A program made the translations under genes and the position numbers. A stretch of DNA of 13,696 nt from Treponema sp. UBA3870 (GTDB lineage: Bacteria > Spirochaetota > Spirochaetia > Treponematales > Treponemataceae): the NCBI GenBank assembly GCA_002392275.1, contig DGGQ01000130.1, positions 1 to 13,696 of the forward strand, read 5' to 3'. The notes under the pieces are model-generated. The model worked only from the letters and a program-made list of their open reading frames with translations. It ran no database searches and was not told the DNA's origin. This document shows, one piece after another, positions 1-7,356 of this stretch. The first letter of the stretch is position 1, and each line of letters begins with the position of its first letter.

Positions 1-4
1 AAAA

Positions 5-37
5 TCATTGTAAATGAGTTTTTAGAATGCCCAATAG
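5..37. repeat. Partial copy of AT-rich stem-loop intergenic repeat
   Basis: Positions 5-17 form a small hairpin (TCATT / AATGA with a 3-nt loop), followed by TTTTTAGAATGCCC at 19-32 and CCAATAG up to 37. The block 5-32 matches 7198-7226 in the arg leader at 23 of 28 aligned positions with one gap, including the same TCATT/AATGA stem. The tail CCCAATAG also resembles CCCACTAG at 7310-7317. The left arm of the larger stem would lie outside the window. I read this as the right half of a second copy of the same dispersed element. Function unknown. Confidence 0.55.
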
Positions 38-84
38 TATACAAAAATATTCGACAATAGAAAATAGGGGGGAGGTGAAAAAAA

Positions 85-2223
85 TCATAGCGGATCTGAA
101 ATCTGGATTTCGTCACCAAGATTTACAGCCGAATAGTCGTTCGCCCCATCCAGATTCAGTATGGACTCCACCATAATCTGGTCCTCCTCGCTGCCCTTCA
201 CCACGTATACAGAACCATTGTCCACCGAAATCTTTCCGACCGCGACAGTTTTTCCCCCGCGCACTACAGCCACAGGTATCAGCGCGCCACCGGAAATTTT
301 TGATGCGTATGCCGTGTACGTTGATTTTTCGACATAAATCTCCATCCTGCTTCCGCTTACCTTGCCCGAAATGAATCCCTGAATCTTTTTTCCATCCCTA
401 ACGCAAAGAGCCTGCATCAAGTCCGAATACTGAGAGCCCTGGCTTGAAAGACTTTTGTTCGCCTCGGCCAGATTTTTGTTCTCGGCTCTCAGACTGGAGT
501 TCTGTTCGTCAACAGCCTTCTTTTCCGCAACAAGCCTGTCATATTCTGTCCTGAGTTTTTCAGATTCGGCGGAAAGCTCCGCATTTGCAGAGGAAAGTGT
601 GTCCTTCTCCGCCCTGAGGCTGTCCACTTCGCCACTGGCCGCCAAGGATGAGTCACGCTCAGCAATCAGCGCGGATTTTTCTGCGGCCCACGAGTCCTCC
701 ATGGATTTTTTTTCAGCTGCCCAGTCGGATTCCATCTTTGTCCTGAGTGACTCCCACTCGTCTTTCACCTTGGTAAGAGACTCCACCTCCTGCGTGAGGG
801 CCGCCTTTTCCGATTCAAGACTCTCCTTCGCGCTTGTCAATGCAGCGTTCGCACCCGCAAGCTCCTCGTTTGTGGCGGAAAGTCCGTTCTTTTCGTTTGA
901 AAGAGCCTCGTTGGCACCCTCCAGAGCCGTCTTTTCCTCGACCAGGGTATCGTTTTTGCTGATGAGCTCCTTCTTTTCGCCCTCCAGACCCTCAATCTGT
1001 GTGGCCATGTTGGATTTTTCGGTCTCAAGCGTCCTGTTTTTTTCCTCAAGCTCGTATTTTTTTCCGAGCAGCTTGTTAACCTCCGAGACGGAAGCCACCG
1101 CAAGCTCATTTCCTGCGCTGTTCGCAATCTTCTGCATGGAGGAGGCAAAACTTGGGATTGCATTTTTCTGCGGAAGCCTCAAAAATCTGGAACTGATTGT
1201 GGAAATCTCGTTGAAATATCCCTGCTGCTTTCTGAGGGCTGCCTTGAAATCTTCGGAGGCATTCTCATCCAAAACTTCCTGAGTGCCTGTATAGTATCTT
1301 GAGTAGGAACTCGTGGCCTTTCTCACAACGGAAAGAACCGCGCCGTCATCCGCAAAGGTCGGGTCGTACTGGCCAATAACATAGTCAACAACCTCCTGCT
1401 GCTTTTCAATGGCCTCCTGCTGCTGCTTCTCCAGATTTTCCTGAAGGTCGGAGATTTTTCCCTCGAACTCCTGGGTCATCTTCTGTTTTTCAAGCTGGTG
1501 GAGCTGTTTTTCACTGTCCATCTCCGCCTGATGTTCCCTTGCCTGCTGGACCGTTGTTGTGTCGTACTGCGCGAGCTGCTGCTGGTAGAGACTGATTTTC
1601 TGCTCCGACTCCGCAATCTTCGCATCTATTTCCGCGACGGAAGCAATGGCCTCCTCATATTCGGACTGTATTTCGCTTTCCCTCTTTCTTCGCTCGGATG
1701 CGTCCTTCAGGTTCATGGAATCCAGAGTCGCAAGGGACGATTTTCTGGCGGACTCGGCCTGCTCGATTAGAGACTGCCTTTGTGCCTCCAGATTCGCCTT
1801 GTTCGACGACTCCTCGTTGATCTGGGACTGTGTTCCGCTCACCAAATCAAGAAGGTTGCTGAGGTTCAGATTGTCAAAACTTTCGACCTCCACCTCAATC
1901 TTTCTGTTCTGCCGGTTCACAATGGAGACAATCGTTACCGCCATGATTCCGACAAAGAGGAACGCCGCAAGCATCCACAGCAAAACCGGGAACAGATTTT
2001 TCATCCCGTTTGATTTTGTTGCCGCATACTCCTCCGCCAAATCATATTTCACCCCGGACGCTTCGGTTGGAAGATTCCGCGACTCCTGCTCCAGAAAATC
2101 CTGTATGCTACTTTTTACCTTGGCCACCCGTCCGGACGAACCAATCCTGTCGGAAAAAATATCAGAAGAATGGCTGCCAGAATCCGCCGGCACATTTTTT
2201 TCTATTTCGTTGACATTGTCCAT
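85..2223 (-). CDS. Single-pass membrane protein with long coiled coil
   Basis: I do not recognise a named family. The product has about 712 residues. It starts with a polar N-terminal tail of about 75 residues, then one strongly hydrophobic segment (about residues 77-102). Heptad-like Glu/Lys/Gln/Ala-rich coiled coil follows at roughly 115-280, then a non-coiled middle (about 280-380) with Tyr/Ser/Phe-rich stretches. A second, longer coiled coil spans about 385-610 with repeated E-K-x-x-L units. The last 100 residues are beta-rich, with many Val/Gly and little coiled coil. The gene overlaps the 3' end of the cyclase gene by 22 nt, so the two are cotranscribed and probably translationally coupled. 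I chose the ATG at 2223 because GGAG sits 6 nt upstream; a TTG four codons earlier (2235) lacks such a site. Membrane orientation is unclear: basic residues follow the hydrophobic segment. A scaffold or structural role tied to the cyclase is inference only. Confidence 0.85.
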   Translation of the reverse strand: MDNVNEIEKNVPADSGSHSSDIFSDRIGSSGRVAKVKSSIQDFLEQESRNLPTEASGVKYDLAEEYAATKSNGMKNLFPVLLWMLAAFLFVGIMAVTIVSIVNRQNRKIEVEVESFDNLNLSNLLDLVSGTQSQINEESSNKANLEAQRQSLIEQAESARKSSLATLDSMNLKDASERRKRESEIQSEYEEAIASVAEIDAKIAESEQKISLYQQQLAQYDTTTVQQAREHQAEMDSEKQLHQLEKQKMTQEFEGKISDLQENLEKQQQEAIEKQQEVVDYVIGQYDPTFADDGAVLSVVRKATSSYSRYYTGTQEVLDENASEDFKAALRKQQGYFNEISTISSRFLRLPQKNAIPSFASSMQKIANSAGNELAVASVSEVNKLLGKKYELEEKNRTLETEKSNMATQIEGLEGEKKELISKNDTLVEEKTALEGANEALSNEKNGLSATNEELAGANAALTSAKESLESEKAALTQEVESLTKVKDEWESLRTKMESDWAAEKKSMEDSWAAEKSALIAERDSSLAASGEVDSLRAEKDTLSSANAELSAESEKLRTEYDRLVAEKKAVDEQNSSLRAENKNLAEANKSLSSQGSQYSDLMQALCVRDGKKIQGFISGKVSGSRMEIYVEKSTYTAYASKISGGALIPVAVVRGGKTVAVGKISVDNGSVYVVKGSEEDQIMVESILNLDGANDYSAVNLGDEIQISDPL

Positions 2224-4019
2224 ATTCCACTCCAATCAGCAGGTGCGTTCTTCAGACCCATGCGGTCAAGGAAAACCTTGCCAACATCCATGTCGCTCTT
2301 CTTGAAACGGCTTCGGGCAGTCTTCCAGTCACCAGAATAGTAGGCCCTTAGACCCTCCTCAAATTCCTCAAATTTTTCAAGCGTGTAGTATTCCGCAAAG
2401 TCCGCGTCCTCCTGCTCCAAATCCATCGGGAAGAAAATCTTTTTGCCCTCCTGCTTTCCCTTCACCTGCACAGTGTCGATTTCAAAGAACCTGTATCTTC
2501 TTGCACCCTCGGGAACCTTCAGGACCTCGCTTTTCACGTACTCGCTGCAAAGGACCGGAAGTTTGTAAATTCTCGTAAGCCCCTCGATTCTAGACGCTGA
2601 GTTAACGTTGTCTCCAATGACTGTGTTCGCCATGTACTTGTTCGACCCGATGTTTCCGTAGAAGACCTCGCCCCCGTCGATTCCAACACCGATGTCTATC
2701 ATCACGGCCTCGAAAACCCTCTGCGTCTGGTCGTTGAACCTGCCCTGGTCCACCAGCTCCTTTTTTCGCGCAATCATCTTTTCGCGGAACTTCTTTGTCT
2801 GCTGGGTCATCTTCCATGCGCACGAAACCGCGTCAACCGATTTCTGTGGATTGACATTCTCCTTTGTGCCGTCGATTCCAAACACACCCAGAACCGCATC
2901 CCCAATCAGCGAGCCTATGAACGCCTTGGATCGGTGGTCCCCGCTTTCGTCCGGCTGAATTATCCCGATTATCGAGTTGTAGTGTATGTTGAGGAGGCGG
3001 ATTATCTCGTTTCCAAGAACCTCCGTCCTGTTCGTAAAATTCTTGATGTCGGTGAAAAGGATTGTCAGCTGCCTCTGCTCGCCCTTGAGCTCAACCCGCT
3101 TTTCGTTGTACGCCATGTCAACCACGTGCTTGGACACAAATTTCTGGAAGATGTTTCTAAGCGTCGCGGTGTTAAGATAGAGGTTGTTGAAGTTCGCCGC
3201 AAGATACGTGATGTCATCGTTAGGTGCGTCGCTTATGTCGATCGGTGCCTTAAGTTCGCCGGAAGACATCGTGTCCAGCTGCTGCGAACGGTGGAGGTCG
3301 TAAACGTCCTTTGTAAATTTTCTCACATTGCTGAAAAGAACGTTCAGCACGGAGATTCCCACCACCATGAAAAAGGCTGTCATGACAAGAATGATTATTG
3401 AAATCTTCAGAAAGATTCCGTACATCTCACGGTTGGTGTCGGATGTAAGCTCCCCTCGAATCAAAAAGCATTTCCAGTCGCTGTGGTACTTGAAAACACC
3501 CATGTACTCCTCTCCGTTGGGAGAAAAGAATGTCACGGAGCCTTCGACCCTTTCCGGTGTCCCGGATTTCTGCGCGGACTCATAGGCCTCGTTCATTTTT
3601 GCAAGAGCGTTCTGGTCGGAAAAACTGTACCAGCTGTGGCTTGTGTCCTGCCTTGCGCTGAAGACAATGTTCCCGGTGGACGTGACCCCCATGGCTATGG
3701 AGTGCGGCTTGGAAAAATCCCTTCTCGCGGCCTCCTCTATACTTTCCAGGGACTCGTTGCGTTTCTGTGAATAAAGACTTATCTGGTACTGGTTCGTCGC
3801 GTTGGTGTACAAATCGGAAAGATGGTAGACCAGAAGCTCGTTGGTCAGCGATATTGTCTGCCTCTGGGTAAAAACAAGCGTGATGAAGTTGGTGCTGAGA
3901 CATGAGAGCAGAATCAGAACTATAAAGACCACAAGAATTTTTGCGGATATTGGAACTATTGATGTATTCCCTACTTTCTGGAACCTCACTCCTTTTGAAA
4001 TTTTATTAGAGGAACCCAT
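2202..4019 (-). CDS. Membrane-bound class III adenylate/guanylate cyclase
   Basis: Makes a cyclic nucleotide, most likely cAMP from ATP, at the inner face of the membrane. The 605-residue product has a transmembrane helix (about 27-50), an extracytoplasmic region of about 150 residues (52-200, possibly Cache-like), a second helix (202-229), a linker of HAMP position, then the cyclase domain (about 310-530). Metal-binding aspartates are D324 in FTDIKNFT and D374 in IGDAVLGVFG. The transition-state pair is N473 and R477 in NVNSASR. T466 occupies the second base-recognition position, as in class IIIb enzymes. The first one, usually Lys four residues before the second metal Asp, is Ser370. About 35 residues of extra sequence lie between the two halves of the active site. 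The C-terminal tail (YYSGDWKTARSRF) is a helix-repeat-like segment common after such domains. First gene of the minus-strand pair. The start is preceded by GGGGG about 7 nt upstream. Confidence 0.93.
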   Translation of the reverse strand: MGSSNKISKGVRFQKVGNTSIVPISAKILVVFIVLILLSCLSTNFITLVFTQRQTISLTNELLVYHLSDLYTNATNQYQISLYSQKRNESLESIEEAARRDFSKPHSIAMGVTSTGNIVFSARQDTSHSWYSFSDQNALAKMNEAYESAQKSGTPERVEGSVTFFSPNGEEYMGVFKYHSDWKCFLIRGELTSDTNREMYGIFLKISIIILVMTAFFMVVGISVLNVLFSNVRKFTKDVYDLHRSQQLDTMSSGELKAPIDISDAPNDDITYLAANFNNLYLNTATLRNIFQKFVSKHVVDMAYNEKRVELKGEQRQLTILFTDIKNFTNRTEVLGNEIIRLLNIHYNSIIGIIQPDESGDHRSKAFIGSLIGDAVLGVFGIDGTKENVNPQKSVDAVSCAWKMTQQTKKFREKMIARKKELVDQGRFNDQTQRVFEAVMIDIGVGIDGGEVFYGNIGSNKYMANTVIGDNVNSASRIEGLTRIYKLPVLCSEYVKSEVLKVPEGARRYRFFEIDTVQVKGKQEGKKIFFPMDLEQEDADFAEYYTLEKFEEFEEGLRAYYSGDWKTARSRFKKSDMDVGKVFLDRMGLKNAPADWSGIWTMSTK

Positions 4020-4074
4020 CTCAAACCCCCGATGAAAACTTTTTTAGGAAAAACAGTTGACTTGTTTACCTTAA

Positions 4075-4103
4075 TTTAACTAAGTTTTATTTCCTATTAT
4101 AAT
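4075..4103 (+). promoter_or_regulatory. Candidate promoter for murJ
   Basis: A perfect TATAAT (4098-4103) is preceded at 17 bp by TTTAAC (4075-4080, a weak -35 with 3 of 6 matches). Transcription would start near 4110, leaving a 36-nt AT-rich leader. TTGACT at 4057-4062 is a better -35 word, but it sits 35 bp from the -10 and cannot pair with it. Confidence 0.55.
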
Positions 4104-4127
4104 ACACCGATTGATTTAATTTTACAA
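4099..4127 (-). promoter_or_regulatory. Candidate promoter for the cyclase operon
   Basis: Read on the minus strand, TTGTAA (4122-4127) is followed after exactly 17 bp by TATTAT (4099-4104). This gives 4 of 6 and 5 of 6 matches to the sigma-70 boxes. Transcription would begin near 4092, about 72 nt before the cyclase start codon. The -10 box lies in the palindrome shared with the opposite promoter. Confidence 0.5.
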
Positions 4128-4145
4128 CTATTTTATTCTTCCTGT

Positions 4146-5870
4146 ATGGAAACAAACGAAACCAATGAAAAAAAAATCGAAGCAAAGTCCGGCGGAGGCA
4201 GGTCATCCCTTGTCAAAAAAGGGCTGTTCCTTTCCGTGCTGACACTTTTTTCAAGAATACTGGGGCTTGTCCGGGAAATGACCAAGGCCCACTTCATGGG
4301 AACAAGCTCATACTCGGACGCATTCGGCGTTGCTTTTATGATTCCGAACCTTTTCAGAAGACTCTTCGCCGAGAACTCAATATCAGTGGCCTTCATCCCC
4401 ACGTTCAAGGGATATCTGGAAGACTGCGACAGTCCGGAGGGAAAAAAGACGACGCAGGAATTCGTGAGCGCGACATTCACCCTTGTCAGCTTCCTCACAG
4501 TCTGCTTCGTCACCGTCGGAATAATATTCGCCCCGCTGATTCTAAGAATCTTCTATAAAGAAGCGGATGCCGAATCAATGAACGAGGCCATAATCCTCAC
4601 AAGAATCATGTTCCCCTACCTGATTATCATTTCCATTGCGGCACTTTTCCAGGGCATACTCAACGGTCTGAAGATTTTTTCTCCGTCGGGATTCACTCCA
4701 ATCCTTTTCAACGGCATCGTGATTCTGGCGACCTACATCCTCACACCCATTCTCACGGCGCTTGTCACAGGCAATACCGAAGACTTGGGCTCCTGGACGT
4801 ACTGGAAACTGATTCTCACCGGCAATATCGATGACCCAAAGGTACAGCAGATGGCAGCCCGATCAATGTCCATCGGCGTAATAACGGGAGGCCTGGTGCA
4901 GACTTTGTTCCAGCTACCATTCGTCCTGAAAAACAACTGGAAGATTACGTTCATATCGCTCCGGAAGACATTCTCAAATCCGGGAACAAAAAAAGTCCTT
5001 AAGCTGATTGGACCCACAATAATCGGAATGGCCGCGTACCAGCTGAACGACATCGTTTCATCGGCCCTGGCGACACGTACGGGTGCAGGAGTCTACTCAA
5101 GCCTCAACTACTCGCTCAGACTGCAGGAACTCATTTTGGGAATATGCGCCGTAACGATTGGAACAGTCATCCTTCCCGACCTGACCGGATTCGCAAAGAA
5201 AAACGACTGGATCAACTTCAACGAAATGCTCACCCAGTCCGTAAGGATAATGGCATTCATCTCGATTCCAATCACATTCTATGCTCTCTGCATGGACGAA
5301 AACCTGATCAAGCTCGTGTTCTCTACCGGACGCTTCGACGAATCATCTGCGGAAATGACGGTGAACGTTTTCAGGTTCCACATAATCGGACTGTTCTTCA
5401 TTGCGGTCAACCGGGTGATTACCCCGTCGTTCTATGCTCAGCTGGACAGTATAAGCCCCACCATAGCCGGACTGATTAACTTCGCGCTGAACATGGCACT
5501 GGCATTCATACTCGTAAAACCGATGGGCGGTCCGGGAATCGCTCTAGCACTGACAATTTCGTCGTTCTTCAACACTGTGGCACTTTTCATATTCCTGCGC
5601 AAAAACAAGAACATCGACGTGGGAAAGACCGTGGCATCCACCCTGCTCTACTCACTAAGGATGGTTGTGTTCTCCGTTGTGGCCTCGGTCCCGGTCCTTC
5701 TTCTGCGCGGAAAGATTCTGGCACTTTTTGATGGACACAGCCGGTGGATTTCGCAGGGACTTCCCGTCATAATAACTGCCGCAATGTTCGCGTTGATTGG
5801 ACTTGGGCTTATGGCATTGACAAGGGACCCACTCCTGAAATCGGACGTAAGGAAATTCAAAAGAAAATAA
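4146..5870 (+). CDS. murJ: MurJ lipid II flippase (MviN family)
   Basis: Flips lipid II across the cytoplasmic membrane for peptidoglycan synthesis; a MOP-superfamily membrane protein with about 14 helices. The 574-residue product carries the family signature SRILGLVRE near the N-terminus. Residues essential in E. coli MurJ are present: R37 and R43 (E. coli R18, R24), D58 (D39), R71 (R52), and R325 with E328 in NYSLRLQEL (R270, E273). It is about 60 residues longer than the E. coli protein. The excess is a polar tail of about 20 residues before the first helix and a polar insertion at about 205-240, between the helices expected to be TM6 and TM7. The ATG at 4146 is the only start upstream of the signature, but no Shine-Dalgarno sequence precedes it; the leader is pyrimidine- and AT-rich. 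Divergent from the cyclase operon. The next gene follows after 71 bp on the same strand. Confidence 0.96.
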   Translation: METNETNEKKIEAKSGGGRSSLVKKGLFLSVLTLFSRILGLVREMTKAHFMGTSSYSDAFGVAFMIPNLFRRLFAENSISVAFIPTFKGYLEDCDSPEGKKTTQEFVSATFTLVSFLTVCFVTVGIIFAPLILRIFYKEADAESMNEAIILTRIMFPYLIIISIAALFQGILNGLKIFSPSGFTPILFNGIVILATYILTPILTALVTGNTEDLGSWTYWKLILTGNIDDPKVQQMAARSMSIGVITGGLVQTLFQLPFVLKNNWKITFISLRKTFSNPGTKKVLKLIGPTIIGMAAYQLNDIVSSALATRTGAGVYSSLNYSLRLQELILGICAVTIGTVILPDLTGFAKKNDWINFNEMLTQSVRIMAFISIPITFYALCMDENLIKLVFSTGRFDESSAEMTVNVFRFHIIGLFFIAVNRVITPSFYAQLDSISPTIAGLINFALNMALAFILVKPMGGPGIALALTISSFFNTVALFIFLRKNKNIDVGKTVASTLLYSLRMVVFSVVASVPVLLLRGKILALFDGHSRWISQGLPVIITAAMFALIGLGLMALTRDPLLKSDVRKFKRK

Positions 5871-5941
5871 AAATGCTCGGAGAGGGTCTTATCAAAATCA
5901 CTTAACAAAATCTATTTATATAGAAGAAAAGGAACAGAAAA

Positions 5942-7123
5942 ATGGAACAGAAGATTACGGAACTTACGGGAAAGGATTTTGACTCGGTGATTTCGGGCGC
6001 GGACCTGAAAAAAATTTATGCCGGCCGTCGTGAAAAGCTTGTCGAGATTATGAGGGAAAAAAATCTTGGCGCGGTTGTGTTCGAGGACAGCGAGGACAAA
6101 AGGGACTGCGCAATCAGATACCTTACAGGACATCCAAGCGACGCGGCTCTGATTATAACTTCGGACGGATTTTCAACTCTCGTTCCATGGGACGAAAACC
6201 TTGCAGCAATCAAGGCGCACGCGGACAGAGTGATTCCTTCAACAAAATTTGACCGCGACAATATACGTGCCGTTGCCGATGTGCTGAAGAATTTTTCATG
6301 CGAAAATCCAACTGTCGCAATTCCGCCGGAAACCACGTTCATCCGACACCAGAAATTTGTTGACACACTGAAGGGCTGGACCGTGGAGTGCAGGGAGGAT
6401 TCAATACACAGCGCGACAAAAAATCTGCGTGCAAGGAAGGACGAATATGAGATTGCATGCACAAGAAAGGCCTGCTCAATCACATCGGGAATAACGGACG
6501 AAATCATCAGGATGCTCTCCGACGGAAAAATCCACACGGAAACAGATGTCGCACTTTTTGCGGAAAGACGGCTTAGGGAACTTGGATGCGAGAGGACCAG
6601 CTTTGACACATTGGCCGCAGGTCCGGAAAGAAGTTTCGCAATCCACGCGTTCCCCGGATACACAAACGGAAGCTGGGGACAGAACGGAATCTCGCTTCTA
6701 GACTACGGTGTATGCTTCGAGGGATACGCAAGCGACTGCACAATAACCGTCGCAAGGGGAAAACTGAGCGCGGAGCAGACAGAGATTCTTGATTTGGTCC
6801 AGAAAGCCGCCGACGAATGTCTCAAGCTCTACAAACCCGGAAGGCCAATCAGGGATGCAGTGAAGGTCGCCGACAACATTTTTGCGGAAAAGGGAAAATC
6901 CATGCCCCACGGACTTGGACATGGAACGGGACTTGAAATCCACGAAAATCCATTTGTAAGCACAAGGTCCCCGGAAACCAAGCTGTTTGAGAGCGGAAAC
7001 ATAGTCACTCTGGAGCCAGGACTCTACGACCCCAAGCTAGGTGGATGCCGTCTGGAAAACGATGTGCTGATTACCGATGACGGAAACTGCGTCCTCACCA
7101 ACTCAAGGATTTTCAGGATGTAG
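5942..7123 (+). CDS. M24 family Xaa-Pro-type metallopeptidase
   Basis: Predicted cytoplasmic dimetal aminopeptidase that would remove N-terminal residues before proline (aminopeptidase P / Xaa-Pro dipeptidase type). The 393-residue product has an N-terminal creatinase-like domain (about 25-155) and a C-terminal pita-bread domain (about 165-390). All five metal ligands are visible: D254 (LLDYG), D265 (SDCTITV), H327 (GLGHGTG), E358 (TLEPGLY) and E372 (RLENDV). The catalytic histidines H235 (FAIHAFPG) and H334 (EIHENP) are also present. No signal peptide is seen. AAGGAA lies about 8 nt before the ATG. It follows murJ by 71 bp without a clear terminator, so it may be read from the murJ promoter; a weak AT-rich promoter-like stretch at about 5890-5925 is possible. 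The choice between PepP and PepQ specificity cannot be made from motifs alone. Confidence 0.92.
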   Translation: MEQKITELTGKDFDSVISGADLKKIYAGRREKLVEIMREKNLGAVVFEDSEDKRDCAIRYLTGHPSDAALIITSDGFSTLVPWDENLAAIKAHADRVIPSTKFDRDNIRAVADVLKNFSCENPTVAIPPETTFIRHQKFVDTLKGWTVECREDSIHSATKNLRARKDEYEIACTRKACSITSGITDEIIRMLSDGKIHTETDVALFAERRLRELGCERTSFDTLAAGPERSFAIHAFPGYTNGSWGQNGISLLDYGVCFEGYASDCTITVARGKLSAEQTEILDLVQKAADECLKLYKPGRPIRDAVKVADNIFAEKGKSMPHGLGHGTGLEIHENPFVSTRSPETKLFESGNIVTLEPGLYDPKLGGCRLENDVLITDDGNCVLTNSRIFRM

Positions 7124-7140
7124 CCGCGCATAAACTGCTG

Positions 7141-7346
7141 TTATTAGAGGTTCCCAAAAAAATATTTTTCTACTATAATTAGTGCATCTCTAAGAACTCA
7201 TTTTCAATGACTTTTTAGAGATTGCCTGCGAGCTTAAAAACCAGAAATTACAGGTTTTTAAACATCTCGTTTTCAGAGTTATCTATAAAAACTGAAGTTT
7301 TTATAGGTTCCCACTAGGCAAAAAATACACGCAAGTTTTTTTGGGA
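7141..7346. repeat. Repeat-rich intergenic element before argJ
   Basis: The stretch between the peptidase and argJ is built from related words. TTATTAGAGGTTCCC (7141-7155), TTTTTAGAGATTGCC (7212-7226) and TTTTTATAGGTTCCC (7298-7312) are variants of one 15-mer. AGGTTCCCA occurs exactly at 7148-7156 and 7305-7313, in direct orientation. TCCCAAAAAAA (7152-7162) and TTTTTTTGGGA (7336-7346) are an exact 11-bp inverted pair bounding the element. CTCATTTTCA (7197-7206) and CTCGTTTTCA (7266-7275) are a further near-direct repeat. A related partial copy lies at 5-37. There is no transposase; it could be a MITE-like or other dispersed stem-loop element that now serves as the arg leader. Confidence 0.6.
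7151..7179 (+). promoter_or_regulatory. Candidate promoter of the argJBD operon
   Basis: A perfect TATAAT (7174-7179) is preceded at exactly 17 bp by TTCCCA (7151-7156, 4 of 6 matches to TTGACA). Transcription would begin near 7186, the first base of the first leader hairpin, giving a leader of about 170 nt before argJ. No ArgR-type box was seen around it. Confidence 0.6.
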
Positions 7347-7356
7347 GCTAACGGAA
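7186..7356 (+). promoter_or_regulatory. Structured 5' leader of argJ with three stem-loops
   Basis: Stem-loop 1 (7186-7222) has 16 pairs, one C-C mismatch and a TTC loop. Stem-loop 2 (7234-7261) has 9 perfect pairs, TTAAAAACC with GGTTTTTAA, and a 10-nt loop; CGAG/CTCG at 7229-7232 and 7266-7269 could extend it. Stem-loop 3 (7283-7306) has 10 perfect pairs, CTATAAAAAC with GTTTTTATAG, and a TGAA loop. None is followed by a U-run, so they are not classical terminators. The ribosome binding site GGGAG (7343-7347, 9 nt before the argJ ATG) could be covered by TCCCA (7309-7313) just after stem-loop 3. Translational control is possible but inferred. No known riboswitch class was recognised. Confidence 0.5.

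Noticed and set aside
1..60. Open frame ending in TAG at 58-60 as the 3' end of an upstream gene
   Set aside because: Only 19 codons with no motif, and the same bases match the stem-loop repeat.
455..1282. 275-codon open frame antisense to the coiled-coil gene
   Set aside because: It is the mirror of a repetitive Glu/Ser/Ala-rich coiled coil; its Ser/Phe-rich product has no recognisable motif and no good ribosome site.
4057..4062. TTGACT as -35 box for murJ
   Set aside because: It is 35 bp from the TATAAT, twice the workable spacing, and no other -10 lies 17 bp from it.
7222..7317. 31-codon TTG frame in the arg leader as an arginine leader peptide
   Set aside because: Only two scattered Arg codons, no run, no ribosome site at proper spacing, and no terminator hairpin with U-run after it.
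7124..7356. ArgR operator (ARG box) in the argJ leader
   Set aside because: No match to the TGAAT-type palindrome was found; the dyads present are of a different sequence.
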